Source: Armatimonadota bacterium (lineage in GTDB: Bacteria; Armatimonadota; Fimbriimonadia; Fimbriimonadales; Fimbriimonadaceae). From it: a DNA stretch of 64,000 bases. The position numbers and the translations under genes were made by a program. Below, in pieces: positions 33,601-41,829 of the stretch; position 1 is the stretch's first letter, and every line of letters begins with the position of its first letter. A model generated the notes under the pieces. It had not been told where the DNA came from and did no database searches. It saw only the letters and a program-made list of their open reading frames with translations. The DNA lies in NCBI GenBank assembly GCA_018268375.1, contig JAFDWS010000002.1:1-64000 (forward strand), in the 5' to 3' direction.

Positions 33601-36044
33601 GAGCTTTCCGGCACACTAACTTTGGTTACAACGACCGTTTCGGGTGCCTTAACCCGGACAAAGACCGCATAGTCGTTCAGTCGATGTACATGGACACGTC
33701 TGGCGCAGTGCAGAGCATATACATAGCTGACTCGGCCACGCCATGGGACCGCGAACTGTTAAAAACAAGCGCAGAGTTTCCAGACTGGGGCAGCAACGAC
33801 ACAATTTTGTACACGTCGCCTCAAGGTCTCCGCACCATCAATCCTAACGGTTCAGGAGACGCCGCAGTGCCAAATACAGTGGGCGCCACACAGGGGCGCT
33901 GGTCTGCGGACGCAACAAAAATCACCTTTGTGCTGGATGGCAGTGTGTGGGTCTGTGATTCTGATGGTTCTAACGCGGTAGAAGTCGCCGCGGCGGTGAG
34001 TGTTTATGGCAATCGTAGCCCCTCCTTCACACCCGATGGACAAGAAGTGGTGTTCGAGGCTGTGTCTCCGAACGGCAACGGCCAGATTTATCGCGTCGAA
34101 GCGGTCGAGGGTGGCGAAGTGTCTGAAGTTTCATTTCCCGGAAAATGGCCTCGTATGGATTACTTGGCCGGTCGCGTGCTTTACAGCAAGGAGCTTGTAT
34201 CGAGCAATGTTTTGGCGTGGAGGAACATTGACGGCACTGAAGAAACCGAGTTGACTGAGTCTTTTGTGGACGACATTGAACCTCGATACAACCCGGCTAC
34301 CAACGGTATTGTTTACTCTTCCAATTCACCTGGCACGTTCCAGTTGTATTCCATGACCTCGTCAGGTGGGTCAATCACTAGATTGATGACCAATTCTGCC
34401 AATGACCGACAACCTGCGGTCACTAACGCTGGTGATTTTATTGCTTTCGCCAGTGACCGTGGCACCAACTCTAACCAGGACATTTATCGGTATCAAGTCA
34501 GTGACCAAAGTGTGGTGCGCCTGACTACAAGCACTGGTGAAGACTATAAACCTTGCTGGAACAACACGGGCAGTAAAATCGTGTTCGTAAGCACGCGCAC
34601 AGGCGCGTCACAGATATGGGTCATGGACAACGACGGAGCCAACCAGACCCAAATTACAACTCTGGGGCACAACGAATGTCCAGTCGTGTCACCCGATGGC
34701 TCAACAGTACTTTTTGTCAGTGACCGCTCAGGGCAATGGAAGCTGTACCAGGTGCCTATCGCTGGCGGGACTGAGACCCTGGTGTACACTGGCGACAAAG
34801 AAGTCAGGCAGGTCGCTTGGAGGTCTGACGCTGGTCAGATAGCCTTCGTGGGAGGCACGAACGGTCATTTGCATATTTACACTAGGAACACGCCTTTGGG
34901 CTCGTCAATAGAACCCGTTGCGCTTTGGACGAGTGGAGAAAACGCCGATGTGTGGTACGGCGAGTCAGACGCTAAAATTGTCTTTTCCGCGAACATTGAC
35001 GGGCAAGCTGAAATTTACAAAGTGGCAGTCGCCGGTGCCGGAGAAGTCAGTTTGGCCAGGAGTTCTTACGCAAACGCCTATCAACCAGCGTGGAACCTTG
35101 ACGGCACGCGTTTAGCATACGTTAGTCAGGGCAATGGCGGGGTGAACATTTTTACACTTGACGCTGAGACTGACGAGCTGGCAGTCCTGACTACTAGTGT
35201 CGGCACTTTGGAAATGAACTTGCATCCCAAATGGGAACCCGTAAGTAGCAACCCTCGCATCGCTTACCAGACCAACGTGAGCACGGTACCGTTTACTGTT
35301 TATGGGTTTTCAGTGTCAGGATTTGCATTAGGCAACTTTGGAATTGCGGTCATGAACGACGACGGCACACAACAAATGTACTACACAGACCCCAACACAT
35401 CTGACTCTGTAGAGCCGGCTTGGTCTCCTGACGGTGCGTATATTTACTTCGCCAGAAGGACAAGCGGCAACTATGAATTGTGTCGTGTCACGTCTTCTGG
35501 CACAGGACAAGCAGTGTATTTTGCCCCTGACGGCAATTCTCATTCGCCTTGCGTGCACCCGACAGACGGTTCCTTGGCTTACTCCAACGACCGCACGGGT
35601 GAGTCTCAAATTTATGTGTACGACGCCGAAAACGGCACGGACACAAGGTTGACGCACAACACATCCGAGTGCACAGCCCCGCAATGGACGCCAGACGGAG
35701 AGTTTGTGATATACACGAAAGAATCTCCCGAAGGCGAAAAAAGCCTCTGGCGCATAAAGGCGGACGGCACAGGAGACGAAGAATGGTACGACCCTGATGG
35801 CGTCGAGGCCTATGACGCCGCCAGTACGCTCGCCGATGCATTTGGCAGTGTTGTGCTTCAAGACCCTTCTGCGTGGCCAGACTTGCCGCTCGACAAGGAC
35901 AGTGCTTGGGATTTTGGGTTGGGCAACATGAATCGCCGCATGATAGGACAGTCTAAGAAGTTGGCCGTGGTCATAAAACCGCCTTCTTCTGAAGGCCCTC
36001 TCGAGCTAGTGAATCTACGACTAAGGGCAAGCTTTCAGGTATAG
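30633..36044 (+). CDS. Giant TolB/PD40 beta-propeller protein
   Basis: An 1803-residue protein made almost wholly of PD40/WD40-like TolB repeats of about 40-43 residues. Typical cores are SYDGTQIIFVSDRGG---IYRANADGSG, DGTRIAFVSTRNSGAEQIYR and PDGSTVLFVSDRSGQWKLY. Roughly 35-38 repeats would fit, enough for five or six propellers. A distinct ~125-residue N-terminal region (HRWRKHYTGTGYTVVNEGLS at its start) and a ~90-residue C-terminal region (ending LRLRASFQV) flank them and may anchor the protein. There is no signal peptide. PD40 arrays bind peptides, proteins or sugars; bacterial TolB lies in the periplasm. In a phage this is likely a virion surface protein or a large scaffold. Its start lies behind a strong hairpin. 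Confidence 0.8.
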   Translation: MAFSHRWRKHYTGTGYTVVNEGLSVLDLGTYKANTYGSDSASKKAVVSLRFAGTEAKSVKVWLDASSVDLMAPDGTVTPRVDLSDRGYTFKGTIVDAYRVAYALGTENENESNVYSAGEENNGIVQLTAHSLDSYSGSYNYDGTQIIFVSDRGGRKQIYRANADGSGAVVLTPPDQNAIDPHWCKVTNPLSASFNKIVYASDLHGGWQLYTMNADGTGRTRLTNRTTGSYDGDDYSPAWSYDGTRIAFVSTRNSGAEQIYRILSNGTGTTAVLADGFSNIDPSYSPVTNTIAFSSNRTGSYDIYTVLDDGTSLARVTQTGRDATQPAWVDNDTLVFVTRSNATKNLYTVQTNGTSMSRVTYSAENDGSPEANPAGSLLIYDTVRDKFRCVVKSSSTGVPITRLTQNSPESFCPAFDRTGEFFAFCSDRGTGAINLYYTGSDLDINSATQITNNTSVSWQPTWSVDGNTLAFSTNRDGNFQIYSIGKNGTGQTRLVNNAFDCTFPTWVYASSPVNERIAYMSNATGSHQVYLMHTNGTSQTQLTSSGTNIWPSASPDGTKIAFASNRGGGEFMLYVMNADGTGQTALGSHVVSSPVTWSGDSQQLAFNRDNFEIYTVDASSGEVIARVTHNSIQEFYMAWDPDGTVIVFDSENSSGRRSLKYIDPTVGEEVSVDSTDSKYGGSWSHDGSSIVFSRINASGRERLYQCDFDGDDKTLATIESVLDDRMALYAPSANRLYFERKYPGLNTSICYLTGNTVTVQYTTPYSTEVLLDVSSDGSRQLLGYGGKLFELNGTTLTELLTSDGLSIGPTHACYNPDRKRIGLIMPGGIGTYPLKPQIFLYTISTKRLVKVTDTDTEKSYISWRAKSPELMYTDEVSAGVHRLHILKLNGSGKQRFITLGTDDSPTTAEIGGRWCADGQMATYQRVFSSGAAESGAYLTQGPTPGGILSSGAVLTSPYCSYDQTTGTAYFSATDSIYEASGIYSKTGYTGAFRHTNFGYNDRFGCLNPDKDRIVVQSMYMDTSGAVQSIYIADSATPWDRELLKTSAEFPDWGSNDTILYTSPQGLRTINPNGSGDAAVPNTVGATQGRWSADATKITFVLDGSVWVCDSDGSNAVEVAAAVSVYGNRSPSFTPDGQEVVFEAVSPNGNGQIYRVEAVEGGEVSEVSFPGKWPRMDYLAGRVLYSKELVSSNVLAWRNIDGTEETELTESFVDDIEPRYNPATNGIVYSSNSPGTFQLYSMTSSGGSITRLMTNSANDRQPAVTNAGDFIAFASDRGTNSNQDIYRYQVSDQSVVRLTTSTGEDYKPCWNNTGSKIVFVSTRTGASQIWVMDNDGANQTQITTLGHNECPVVSPDGSTVLFVSDRSGQWKLYQVPIAGGTETLVYTGDKEVRQVAWRSDAGQIAFVGGTNGHLHIYTRNTPLGSSIEPVALWTSGENADVWYGESDAKIVFSANIDGQAEIYKVAVAGAGEVSLARSSYANAYQPAWNLDGTRLAYVSQGNGGVNIFTLDAETDELAVLTTSVGTLEMNLHPKWEPVSSNPRIAYQTNVSTVPFTVYGFSVSGFALGNFGIAVMNDDGTQQMYYTDPNTSDSVEPAWSPDGAYIYFARRTSGNYELCRVTSSGTGQAVYFAPDGNSHSPCVHPTDGSLAYSNDRTGESQIYVYDAENGTDTRLTHNTSECTAPQWTPDGEFVIYTKESPEGEKSLWRIKADGTGDEEWYDPDGVEAYDAASTLADAFGSVVLQDPSAWPDLPLDKDSAWDFGLGNMNRRMIGQSKKLAVVIKPPSSEGPLELVNLRLRASFQV

Positions 36045-36136
36045 AGAAGGTGACTGTGCAAGGCCTGCGTAAAGGGATAGCAGTGTAAGCTGTCGAAAGA
36101 TGTGTTCGACGCACACTGCATTGGCGGGTCATACAA

Positions 36137-36613
36137 ATGCGAGACGTAGAAGCAAAGCTGCACGAAATGTTGCTCGAGGTCGCACCGTGCTGCTACGACG
36201 AAGAAGAGCAGGCAAAGATTGTTGCTTTCGCTTCGTCGTTACTGGACGATTCTACTCGTCTGGCCTCTTTACACGAAGCGGCGTTTGAAAGCCACATGAT
36301 GGACGCCATGCTGCAGGCGATTGGGCAATTGCGCGAATGGGCTGACCCAGTTGAAATAAATGGCATTGATGGCCGCGGTCTTACCGCTGAGCAAATCGTC
36401 CGTTCTGCAGGCCGTTCTATTGCCGACACAGGCATGCACATCATTAACGAAGAAGACCTCGACGTATTCTTCAACCAGCCGGACTACCAAGACCCCAACG
36501 GCTATACAATGGACGATGCAGCGGTGTTTTTAGACGGCGAAGAAGCACACCCTGACCGATATTTTTTCAAACCAGGCCGCGGTCGCCATCGAAGCGATTC
36601 GCAATCGAGGTGA
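36137..36613 (+). CDS. Hypothetical protein
   Basis: A 158-residue acidic protein with no recognised family. The first ~85 residues are helical (VEAKLHEMLLEVAP, LDDSTRLASLHEAAFESHMM). A middle segment (LTAEQIVRSAGRSIADTGMH) leads to an acidic region rich in Asp, Asn and Tyr, with a basic end (GRGRHRSDSQSR). It follows the giant propeller gene after 92 bases in which I see no promoter or terminator. It is separated by four bases from the next gene. Both may be virion-associated. Confidence 0.6.
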   Translation: MRDVEAKLHEMLLEVAPCCYDEEEQAKIVAFASSLLDDSTRLASLHEAAFESHMMDAMLQAIGQLREWADPVEINGIDGRGLTAEQIVRSAGRSIADTGMHIINEEDLDVFFNQPDYQDPNGYTMDDAAVFLDGEEAHPDRYFFKPGRGRHRSDSQSR

Positions 36614-36617
36614 CAAT

Positions 36618-37259
36618 GTGAAGCGCCACGCCCAAGCCCTACCTGGCGCGCCGCCCCCCGGGCCGCCGGCCGCTGCACCACCTCCTCTTCCACCACCGCC
36701 CGGAGGCGCATTGATGCCGCCTGGTGCTCCGCCCGCTCCTACCGACCAAGGCCCGCGTCAAGAACTATCAGGACCGCTGGATTCATTGGCCAAAATCCTA
36801 TACGATTACGATATTGGCTCCAAACTTGACGGTAACGCCGCGGAAGAACCTGAAGACATCGCGATGGACATTTGGATGGCCTATGGCGGTACAGAACTTG
36901 GTGATGACACTGTCTCAAAACAAGGCAAGCGGACCAAAAAAGCTCTTAAGTCTTCGCCTCAAGAACAGGACAAAGAACGCTTGTCGACAGAAAACAGTCG
37001 ATGGGAGCGTCTTCCTTTAGGTCAAACCATTGAAGACATTGCCTCACTCGAGGAACTTGCGACCATGCTTAACGGCGTGTCGTATGGGTCAGTCAAGGCC
37101 AAAGCCGCCCCGCCTGCCCCGCCTGGTGGCGGCATGCCACCACCCATGGCCGAAGCATCTTCATTATTGACGCGTTATGCGGCACTTTTAGATATGCGTG
37201 GAGACTTTGAAATAGCTGACGCAGTCGATGCATTGGCATTGTTATTGGTGTCAAAATGA
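36618..37259 (+). CDS. Proline-rich protein with conserved helical end
   Basis: A 213-residue protein starting at GTG. Residues ~8-45 are almost entirely Pro, Gly and Ala (a PPP-rich stretch interrupted by GPPAAAPPP). A second proline-rich block lies near residues 165-180. Between them is an acidic-to-basic helical region; the C-terminus (SSLLTRYAALLDMRGDFEIADAVDAL) is a helical hairpin-like motif. No family is assigned. Proline-rich tracts suggest a flexible linker or a binding site for other proteins. Its stop overlaps the ATG of the next small gene (ATGA). Confidence 0.6.
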   Translation: MKRHAQALPGAPPPGPPAAAPPPLPPPPGGALMPPGAPPAPTDQGPRQELSGPLDSLAKILYDYDIGSKLDGNAAEEPEDIAMDIWMAYGGTELGDDTVSKQGKRTKKALKSSPQEQDKERLSTENSRWERLPLGQTIEDIASLEELATMLNGVSYGSVKAKAAPPAPPGGGMPPPMAEASSLLTRYAALLDMRGDFEIADAVDALALLLVSK

Positions 37260-37423
37260 ATGTAGACGCCAAGGTGATATTCTCCCTGTGCGCGGTCATC
37301 GTGTTGGCATGGGTGATTTACTGCCTATGGTGTGAACACAAACACGACGCCAAACATCGCCAACTTGACAGTGAAATAATCGAGTTGGTGTCCGAGGTTC
37401 CTGAAGAAACTGACGAAGACTAG
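37256..37423 (+). CDS. Small single-span membrane protein
   Basis: A 55-residue open reading frame whose ATG overlaps the upstream stop in an ATGA arrangement. Residues ~7-26 (VIFSLCAVIVLAWVIYCLWC) form a clear membrane span with three cysteines in or at its end, followed by a charged tail ending in EETDED. Orientation cannot be fixed: the short N-terminus carries one Asp and one Lys. A small membrane protein next to DNA topology genes could be a lysis or membrane-tethering factor; nothing identifies it further. Confidence 0.6.
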   Translation: MNVDAKVIFSLCAVIVLAWVIYCLWCEHKHDAKHRQLDSEIIELVSEVPEETDED

Positions 37424-37460
37424 GCCGCGCCACAGTTGTGTGCCATAATAGTGTCAACTC

Positions 37461-39392
37461 ATGGCGCGCAAGCAGACCTATGACACTCAATCCATCGTTG
37501 TGATGGAACCCATGGAAGCAGTACGCCTGCGACCAGGCATGTACGTCGGCGACGACGGCGAACGTGGGATGAACCACCTGATTTGGGAGGTCGTCGACAA
37601 CGCAGTAGACGAGGCGATGCAAGGGCATTGCACTGTCATCGCCCTTGAACTGGCGAACGACGGCCTTACTGTCACGGTGGAAGACAATGGCCGCGGCATT
37701 CCTGTCGACCCGCACCCCTCAGATGGTCGCTCTACCCTTGAAGTCGTAATGACGGTTTTGCACGCGGGCGGCAAATTTGGCCGCGACGAGGCATACACTG
37801 AGACTGGCGGGCTGCACGGCGTAGGTGTATCTTGTGTCAATGCTTTGTCAGAACATTTCCAAGTCAATGTATGGCGGATGGACAAATCAGCCGGAGCGAC
37901 TGGAGAGTTTTCACAAACATTTGCGGCCGGGAAGCCTCTCGACAAAGTAAAGCGTGTCGGTCAGGCCAATAAAACTGGCACCAAAATTACTTTTCGACCC
38001 GACTCGTCGATTTTCAAAACAGTGCGCGCTTACGACCCCGCGACCATTGTGCGTCGATTGCGCGAAGTGGCCCATTTGAACCCTGGTTTGACGGTGATGT
38101 TCTATGACGGGGTCAATGACAAAGACTACACCTTCGTGTCGGAAGGGGGCATTGCAGACATGTTGCGCGATTTTGTCGGCACGGCCAGCGATGTGTACCC
38201 AGAAACGCCTTTGGTCATAGAGGGCAAGAGCAACGGCGTGACTGTCAAGTTGGGCATGCAATATCGAGAAGTCGACGAAGAGAGTCTGCACTCGTACGCC
38301 AACAACATACATACTCCGGACGGGGGCACCCATCTGACAGGGTTCAAGCGCGCCTTGACTGTAGCGGTAAACTCGGCAGCGAAGCAGGCTGGCTTAGTAA
38401 AAGACAGCTTGCAGAGCGACGATATTAGGGACGGTCTGGTCACGGTGTTGACAGTCAAGTTGCGCCAGCCTCAATTCGAAGGACAGACTAAAGGCCGCCT
38501 GGGCTCACCTGAGGCCGACTCTGGCGTCAGCAGCGTGGTCGCCGAAAAGTTGGGTGAGTATTTTCAGCGTGACCCACAATTCTTGAAACGCATTGTCGAC
38601 CGCGCTTTATTGGCCCAAAAAGCTCGCGAAGCCGCCAAGCAACAGTCTGAAATCATCAAACGAAAAGGGGCATTTTCCAAGACTACGCGGTTGCCTGGCA
38701 AATTGAAGGATTGCAACGTGGACGACCGCAGTGACAGCGAGCTGTTCATTGTAGAAGGCGATTCGGCCGCCGGTTCTGCCATCGACGGTCGAGACCCGCA
38801 GACGCAAGCAGTTTTGCCTTTGCGCGGCAAGATTATGAATGCCGAAAAGAATGCGCTTTCAGAAATGTTGAAGAATGAGGAAGTGCGAAGCTTGGTGACG
38901 GCGATTGGTTCCGGAGTTGAAATACCGGGAAAAGAAAGCTTTAGGCTGAAAGACAGACGCTATGAACGCATCATTGTGATGACGGACGCCGATGTGGACG
39001 GCGGTCACATCGAAACGTTGTTGCTGGCTTTCTTCTATCGGTACATGCGACCGCTTGTGGTCGAGGGCTGCCTATATTTGGCTGTGCCGCCACTATACAA
39101 AGTTGAAGACGGCAAAGGCAACAAGCAATATTGTTGGGACGAACAGTCCTTGCGCAAAGCTACCGATAAGTCCAAAAGTGCTCGTGTGACCCGGTTCAAG
39201 GGTCTAGGTGAAATGAATCCAGCAGAATTGGCAGAGACAACTATGAACCGTGACACACGCAAGCTGGTCAGAGTCAGCGTGCCCGACATTGACGAGGCCA
39301 ATGCCATTTTGACGACTTTTATGGGCAAGTCTGTCACCGCAAGGAAAGGTTACTTGCTCGAGCGCAGCCACCAGGAGGTGCTCCTTGGCTAA
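37461..39392 (+). CDS. DNA gyrase/topoisomerase IV subunit B (GyrB/ParE)
   Basis: A 643-residue type IIA topoisomerase ATPase subunit. The GHKL ATPase domain has EVVDNAVDEA (residues ~43-52), EDNGRGIPVD, and GGLHGVGVSCVNALS (~115-129). The transducer domain follows. The TOPRIM metal centre has LFIVEGDSAAGSA (~428-440), PLRGKIMNAEKN and MTDADVDGGHIETL (~506-519), then the C-terminal RFKGLGEMNP motif. It works with the GyrA/ParC subunit encoded next to change DNA supercoiling or decatenate DNA, using ATP. Length fits the short form, without the insert of E. coli GyrB. Which activity (gyrase or topo IV) cannot be told from sequence alone. It overlaps the next gene by eight bases. Confidence 0.95.
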   Translation: MARKQTYDTQSIVVMEPMEAVRLRPGMYVGDDGERGMNHLIWEVVDNAVDEAMQGHCTVIALELANDGLTVTVEDNGRGIPVDPHPSDGRSTLEVVMTVLHAGGKFGRDEAYTETGGLHGVGVSCVNALSEHFQVNVWRMDKSAGATGEFSQTFAAGKPLDKVKRVGQANKTGTKITFRPDSSIFKTVRAYDPATIVRRLREVAHLNPGLTVMFYDGVNDKDYTFVSEGGIADMLRDFVGTASDVYPETPLVIEGKSNGVTVKLGMQYREVDEESLHSYANNIHTPDGGTHLTGFKRALTVAVNSAAKQAGLVKDSLQSDDIRDGLVTVLTVKLRQPQFEGQTKGRLGSPEADSGVSSVVAEKLGEYFQRDPQFLKRIVDRALLAQKAREAAKQQSEIIKRKGAFSKTTRLPGKLKDCNVDDRSDSELFIVEGDSAAGSAIDGRDPQTQAVLPLRGKIMNAEKNALSEMLKNEEVRSLVTAIGSGVEIPGKESFRLKDRRYERIIVMTDADVDGGHIETLLLAFFYRYMRPLVVEGCLYLAVPPLYKVEDGKGNKQYCWDEQSLRKATDKSKSARVTRFKGLGEMNPAELAETTMNRDTRKLVRVSVPDIDEANAILTTFMGKSVTARKGYLLERSHQEVLLG

Positions 39393-41787
39393 GAAACCAA
39401 CCACCAGCCCCAAGGGCGTTGGCGCAGTCGAAGATTGCAGCCTGCCTCGCGTCCTTGACAAGGCTTACGTCAAATACTCGACTCATGCCATCCTGCAGCG
39501 CGCGATACCGGATGCCCGCGATGGGCTCAAGCCGGCACAACGGCGCCTGTTGTACGCCATGGACCGTCTCGGACTGTCCGATGGGGACAAATACGTCAAG
39601 TGCGCCAAAGTCTGCGGATATACAAGCGGCGACTTCCACCCCCATGGCGAGTCCGTACTGTATCCGACGTTAGTCCGCCTTGTGCAAGACTGGCTGCTCA
39701 GATACCCGTTGGTGTCCGGACAAGGCAACTTTGGCACAGTCGACGGATTGGACGCCGCTGCAATGCGGTACACCGAAGCGCGTCTGAGTGTGTACGGTGC
39801 TGCGGTCGTCGACGACGTAGATGGCGACGCTGTAAATTTCCAACCCAACTATACTGACTCGGACAAAGAGCCGGTCGTAATGCCAGGGTTGTTCCCCAAC
39901 TTGCTGTGCAATGGCGGTTCAGGCATCGCAGTCGGAGTCGCGTGCAACTTCGCCCCCCATAACCTAAGGGAAGTCGCTGCGGTCATTCGCGAGTGTGCAG
40001 TCAATCCAAACCCCACAGTCGAGCGACTGCTAGAACTTATGCCTGGTCCGGATTTCCCAACTGGCGGGACGTTGCGCGGTCAGTCCGCAGTCAAGCAGTA
40101 CTATTCGACAGGGAAAGGCACTGTCGTACTAGACGGCAAATGGGAAGTATCAAAAGACGCCAAGGGCGTTCAAAGCATCACTGTCACACAATTGCCATAC
40201 GGGTCTTCACCAGACCGTTTGGCACAACAAGTCGCGGACTTAGTCCAAAACAAGCGACTAGAGGGAGTGACTGACCTAAAGGAACTTAGTCACCGAGACA
40301 AGACCGGTCAGAAACATATTTGTGTAGTGTTCATTTTGGCCAAGGAGGCCGACTCCGACCGCGTGATTAAGGTGTTGCTTCGCCACACGTGTCTAAGAAG
40401 CACCTTTTCCGTCAACCACACGGCCATAGTCGACGGTCGAGCAGGCGAGGGTGTCTCCCTGGTTGACTTGGCACGGTCGTACTACGCACACAGGCGCGAG
40501 GTGTTGAAGCGTCGCAGCGAACAAGAACTCATCAAGTTAACTCAACGCATACACGTCCTCGAAGGTCTTGTGGGCGTTTGCGGCCGCATTCGCGAAGTTG
40601 TCGAGGTGATACTGGCTTGTGACTCACCTGCATCTGCACGAGCCCAGCTTGTGTCAGACGGCTATGTCAAAACGGACGAACAAGCTGCTGCCGTCCTTGA
40701 AATCAGCCTTAAGCGACTGACCCGCATGGAAATCGACCAGTTGATGGCGCAAAAGACCGAGGCTGAGAAAAAGGCCAACAAACTGACCAAGCTTTTGGGC
40801 AGTGAAAAAGCCATGCGCGAAGCGGTTTTACAACAATTGGACGACTTTGCAGACAAGTACGGAGATGACCGACGAACAGCCCTGGGGCCTGAGCCCGAAG
40901 CTGTCGGCACCCAAGATTTGATACAAGACGAAAACGTGACGGTCTTCGTCAGTCGAGAAGGGTTCGTCTGGCGCTCGCCTGCCGGGGCAGGCACTACTGG
41001 GATGCTGTCCGCAGACACACGGCTTTTGGGCCGGGTCGTTTTTGTCACGAACAAAGGAATGGCATATTGCCGATTTGGGCACGACATACCGGAACCTGGC
41101 AAGGGCAAAGGCACTCACATTGGTCAACTGCTGGGTTGCCGACCCGACGAAACAGTCTTGTCGGTATACGACGTCGACGAAGTCCGTAGCGCCAAATGTC
41201 TTCTTGCAACGCGTGGTGGCCTCATAAAGAAAATGCCCGGCTCACTGATGGAGACCAAAAAGCGAGCTGGCATACCGTTGCTCAAACTTGGAGAATCCGA
41301 TTCTTTGCTGTGTGCGGACAAATGCCCTGATGCGGCCGACGTGTTCGTGGCAACCGCCAACGGCAAGGGAGTGCGCTATCCTGCCTCGTCTGTCCCGGTG
41401 CAAGGCCGGGGCTCGGCCGGCGTCACTGCCATGCGTCTCGCTGCCGGCGACGCGGTCGCTCAAGTCGTGTTGTTGGAAAAAGACTTTGATGGATATGCGC
41501 TGTTTGTGACTTCCTTAGGATACGTCAAAAAGACCAGCGCAACGAAGTTCAGATGCTACTCTGGCCGGATGGCGTTGGGCATGAACACCATTGATAACAT
41601 CAAAAAAGACAGAACCGGCGTCGTCGTCGGCATGGTCGTGTTGCCCAAGAACGGTTCTTTTGCGGTTCATACTCGTGAAGGAGGCGTCATGGTAATCGGC
41701 GCCACCGAGGTGCGCGACTCGGAGCGGCCTGTGCGTACTGCCACGCTTGACAAAGGCGATGAATTGGTGGCAGTGACCACGGCATAG
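39385..41787 (+). CDS. DNA gyrase/topoisomerase IV subunit A (GyrA/ParC)
   Basis: An 800-residue DNA-cleaving subunit. The active tyrosine is Y129 in AAMRYTEARL; GQGNFGTVDGLDAAAM precedes it. Residues 82-94 (GDFHPHGESVLYP) correspond to the quinolone pocket. E. coli Asp82 and Asp87 are Glu89 and Pro94 here, while the Ser83 equivalent (Ser90) is kept. The tower, coiled coil and C-gate follow, and the last ~300 residues form a beta-pinwheel of repeated blades (VVFVTNKGMAY, CLLATRGGLIKKM, ALFVTSLGYVKK). A VPVQGRGSAGV segment is the nearest thing to a GyrA box but lacks its usual form, so negative supercoiling is not assured. The start is TTG, with an AGGAGGTG site inside the end of the upstream subunit gene. 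Confidence 0.95.
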   Translation: MAKKPTTSPKGVGAVEDCSLPRVLDKAYVKYSTHAILQRAIPDARDGLKPAQRRLLYAMDRLGLSDGDKYVKCAKVCGYTSGDFHPHGESVLYPTLVRLVQDWLLRYPLVSGQGNFGTVDGLDAAAMRYTEARLSVYGAAVVDDVDGDAVNFQPNYTDSDKEPVVMPGLFPNLLCNGGSGIAVGVACNFAPHNLREVAAVIRECAVNPNPTVERLLELMPGPDFPTGGTLRGQSAVKQYYSTGKGTVVLDGKWEVSKDAKGVQSITVTQLPYGSSPDRLAQQVADLVQNKRLEGVTDLKELSHRDKTGQKHICVVFILAKEADSDRVIKVLLRHTCLRSTFSVNHTAIVDGRAGEGVSLVDLARSYYAHRREVLKRRSEQELIKLTQRIHVLEGLVGVCGRIREVVEVILACDSPASARAQLVSDGYVKTDEQAAAVLEISLKRLTRMEIDQLMAQKTEAEKKANKLTKLLGSEKAMREAVLQQLDDFADKYGDDRRTALGPEPEAVGTQDLIQDENVTVFVSREGFVWRSPAGAGTTGMLSADTRLLGRVVFVTNKGMAYCRFGHDIPEPGKGKGTHIGQLLGCRPDETVLSVYDVDEVRSAKCLLATRGGLIKKMPGSLMETKKRAGIPLLKLGESDSLLCADKCPDAADVFVATANGKGVRYPASSVPVQGRGSAGVTAMRLAAGDAVAQVVLLEKDFDGYALFVTSLGYVKKTSATKFRCYSGRMALGMNTIDNIKKDRTGVVVGMVVLPKNGSFAVHTREGGVMVIGATEVRDSERPVRTATLDKGDELVAVTTA

Positions 41788-41789
41788 GT

Positions 41790-41829
41790 TCATTGCCTTT
41801 GTAGGGTGAAAAAGACCTACAGGCAATGA
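41790..41829 (+). promoter_or_regulatory. Hairpin enclosing the start codon of the next gene
   Basis: TCATTGCC-TT-TGTAGG at 41790-41805 pairs with CCTACAGGCAATGA at 41816-41829, leaving a two-base bulge and a ten-base A-rich loop. It begins three bases after the GyrA stop. The ATG at 41826 lies in its 3' arm, and there is no T-run, so the structure could hide the start codon and control translation, or attenuate read-through from gyrA. Confidence 0.6.

Noticed and set aside
35328-35861. 177-codon minus-strand frame inside the propeller gene
   Set aside because: The plus-strand translation shows regular PD40 repeats throughout this stretch; the minus frame is a by-product.
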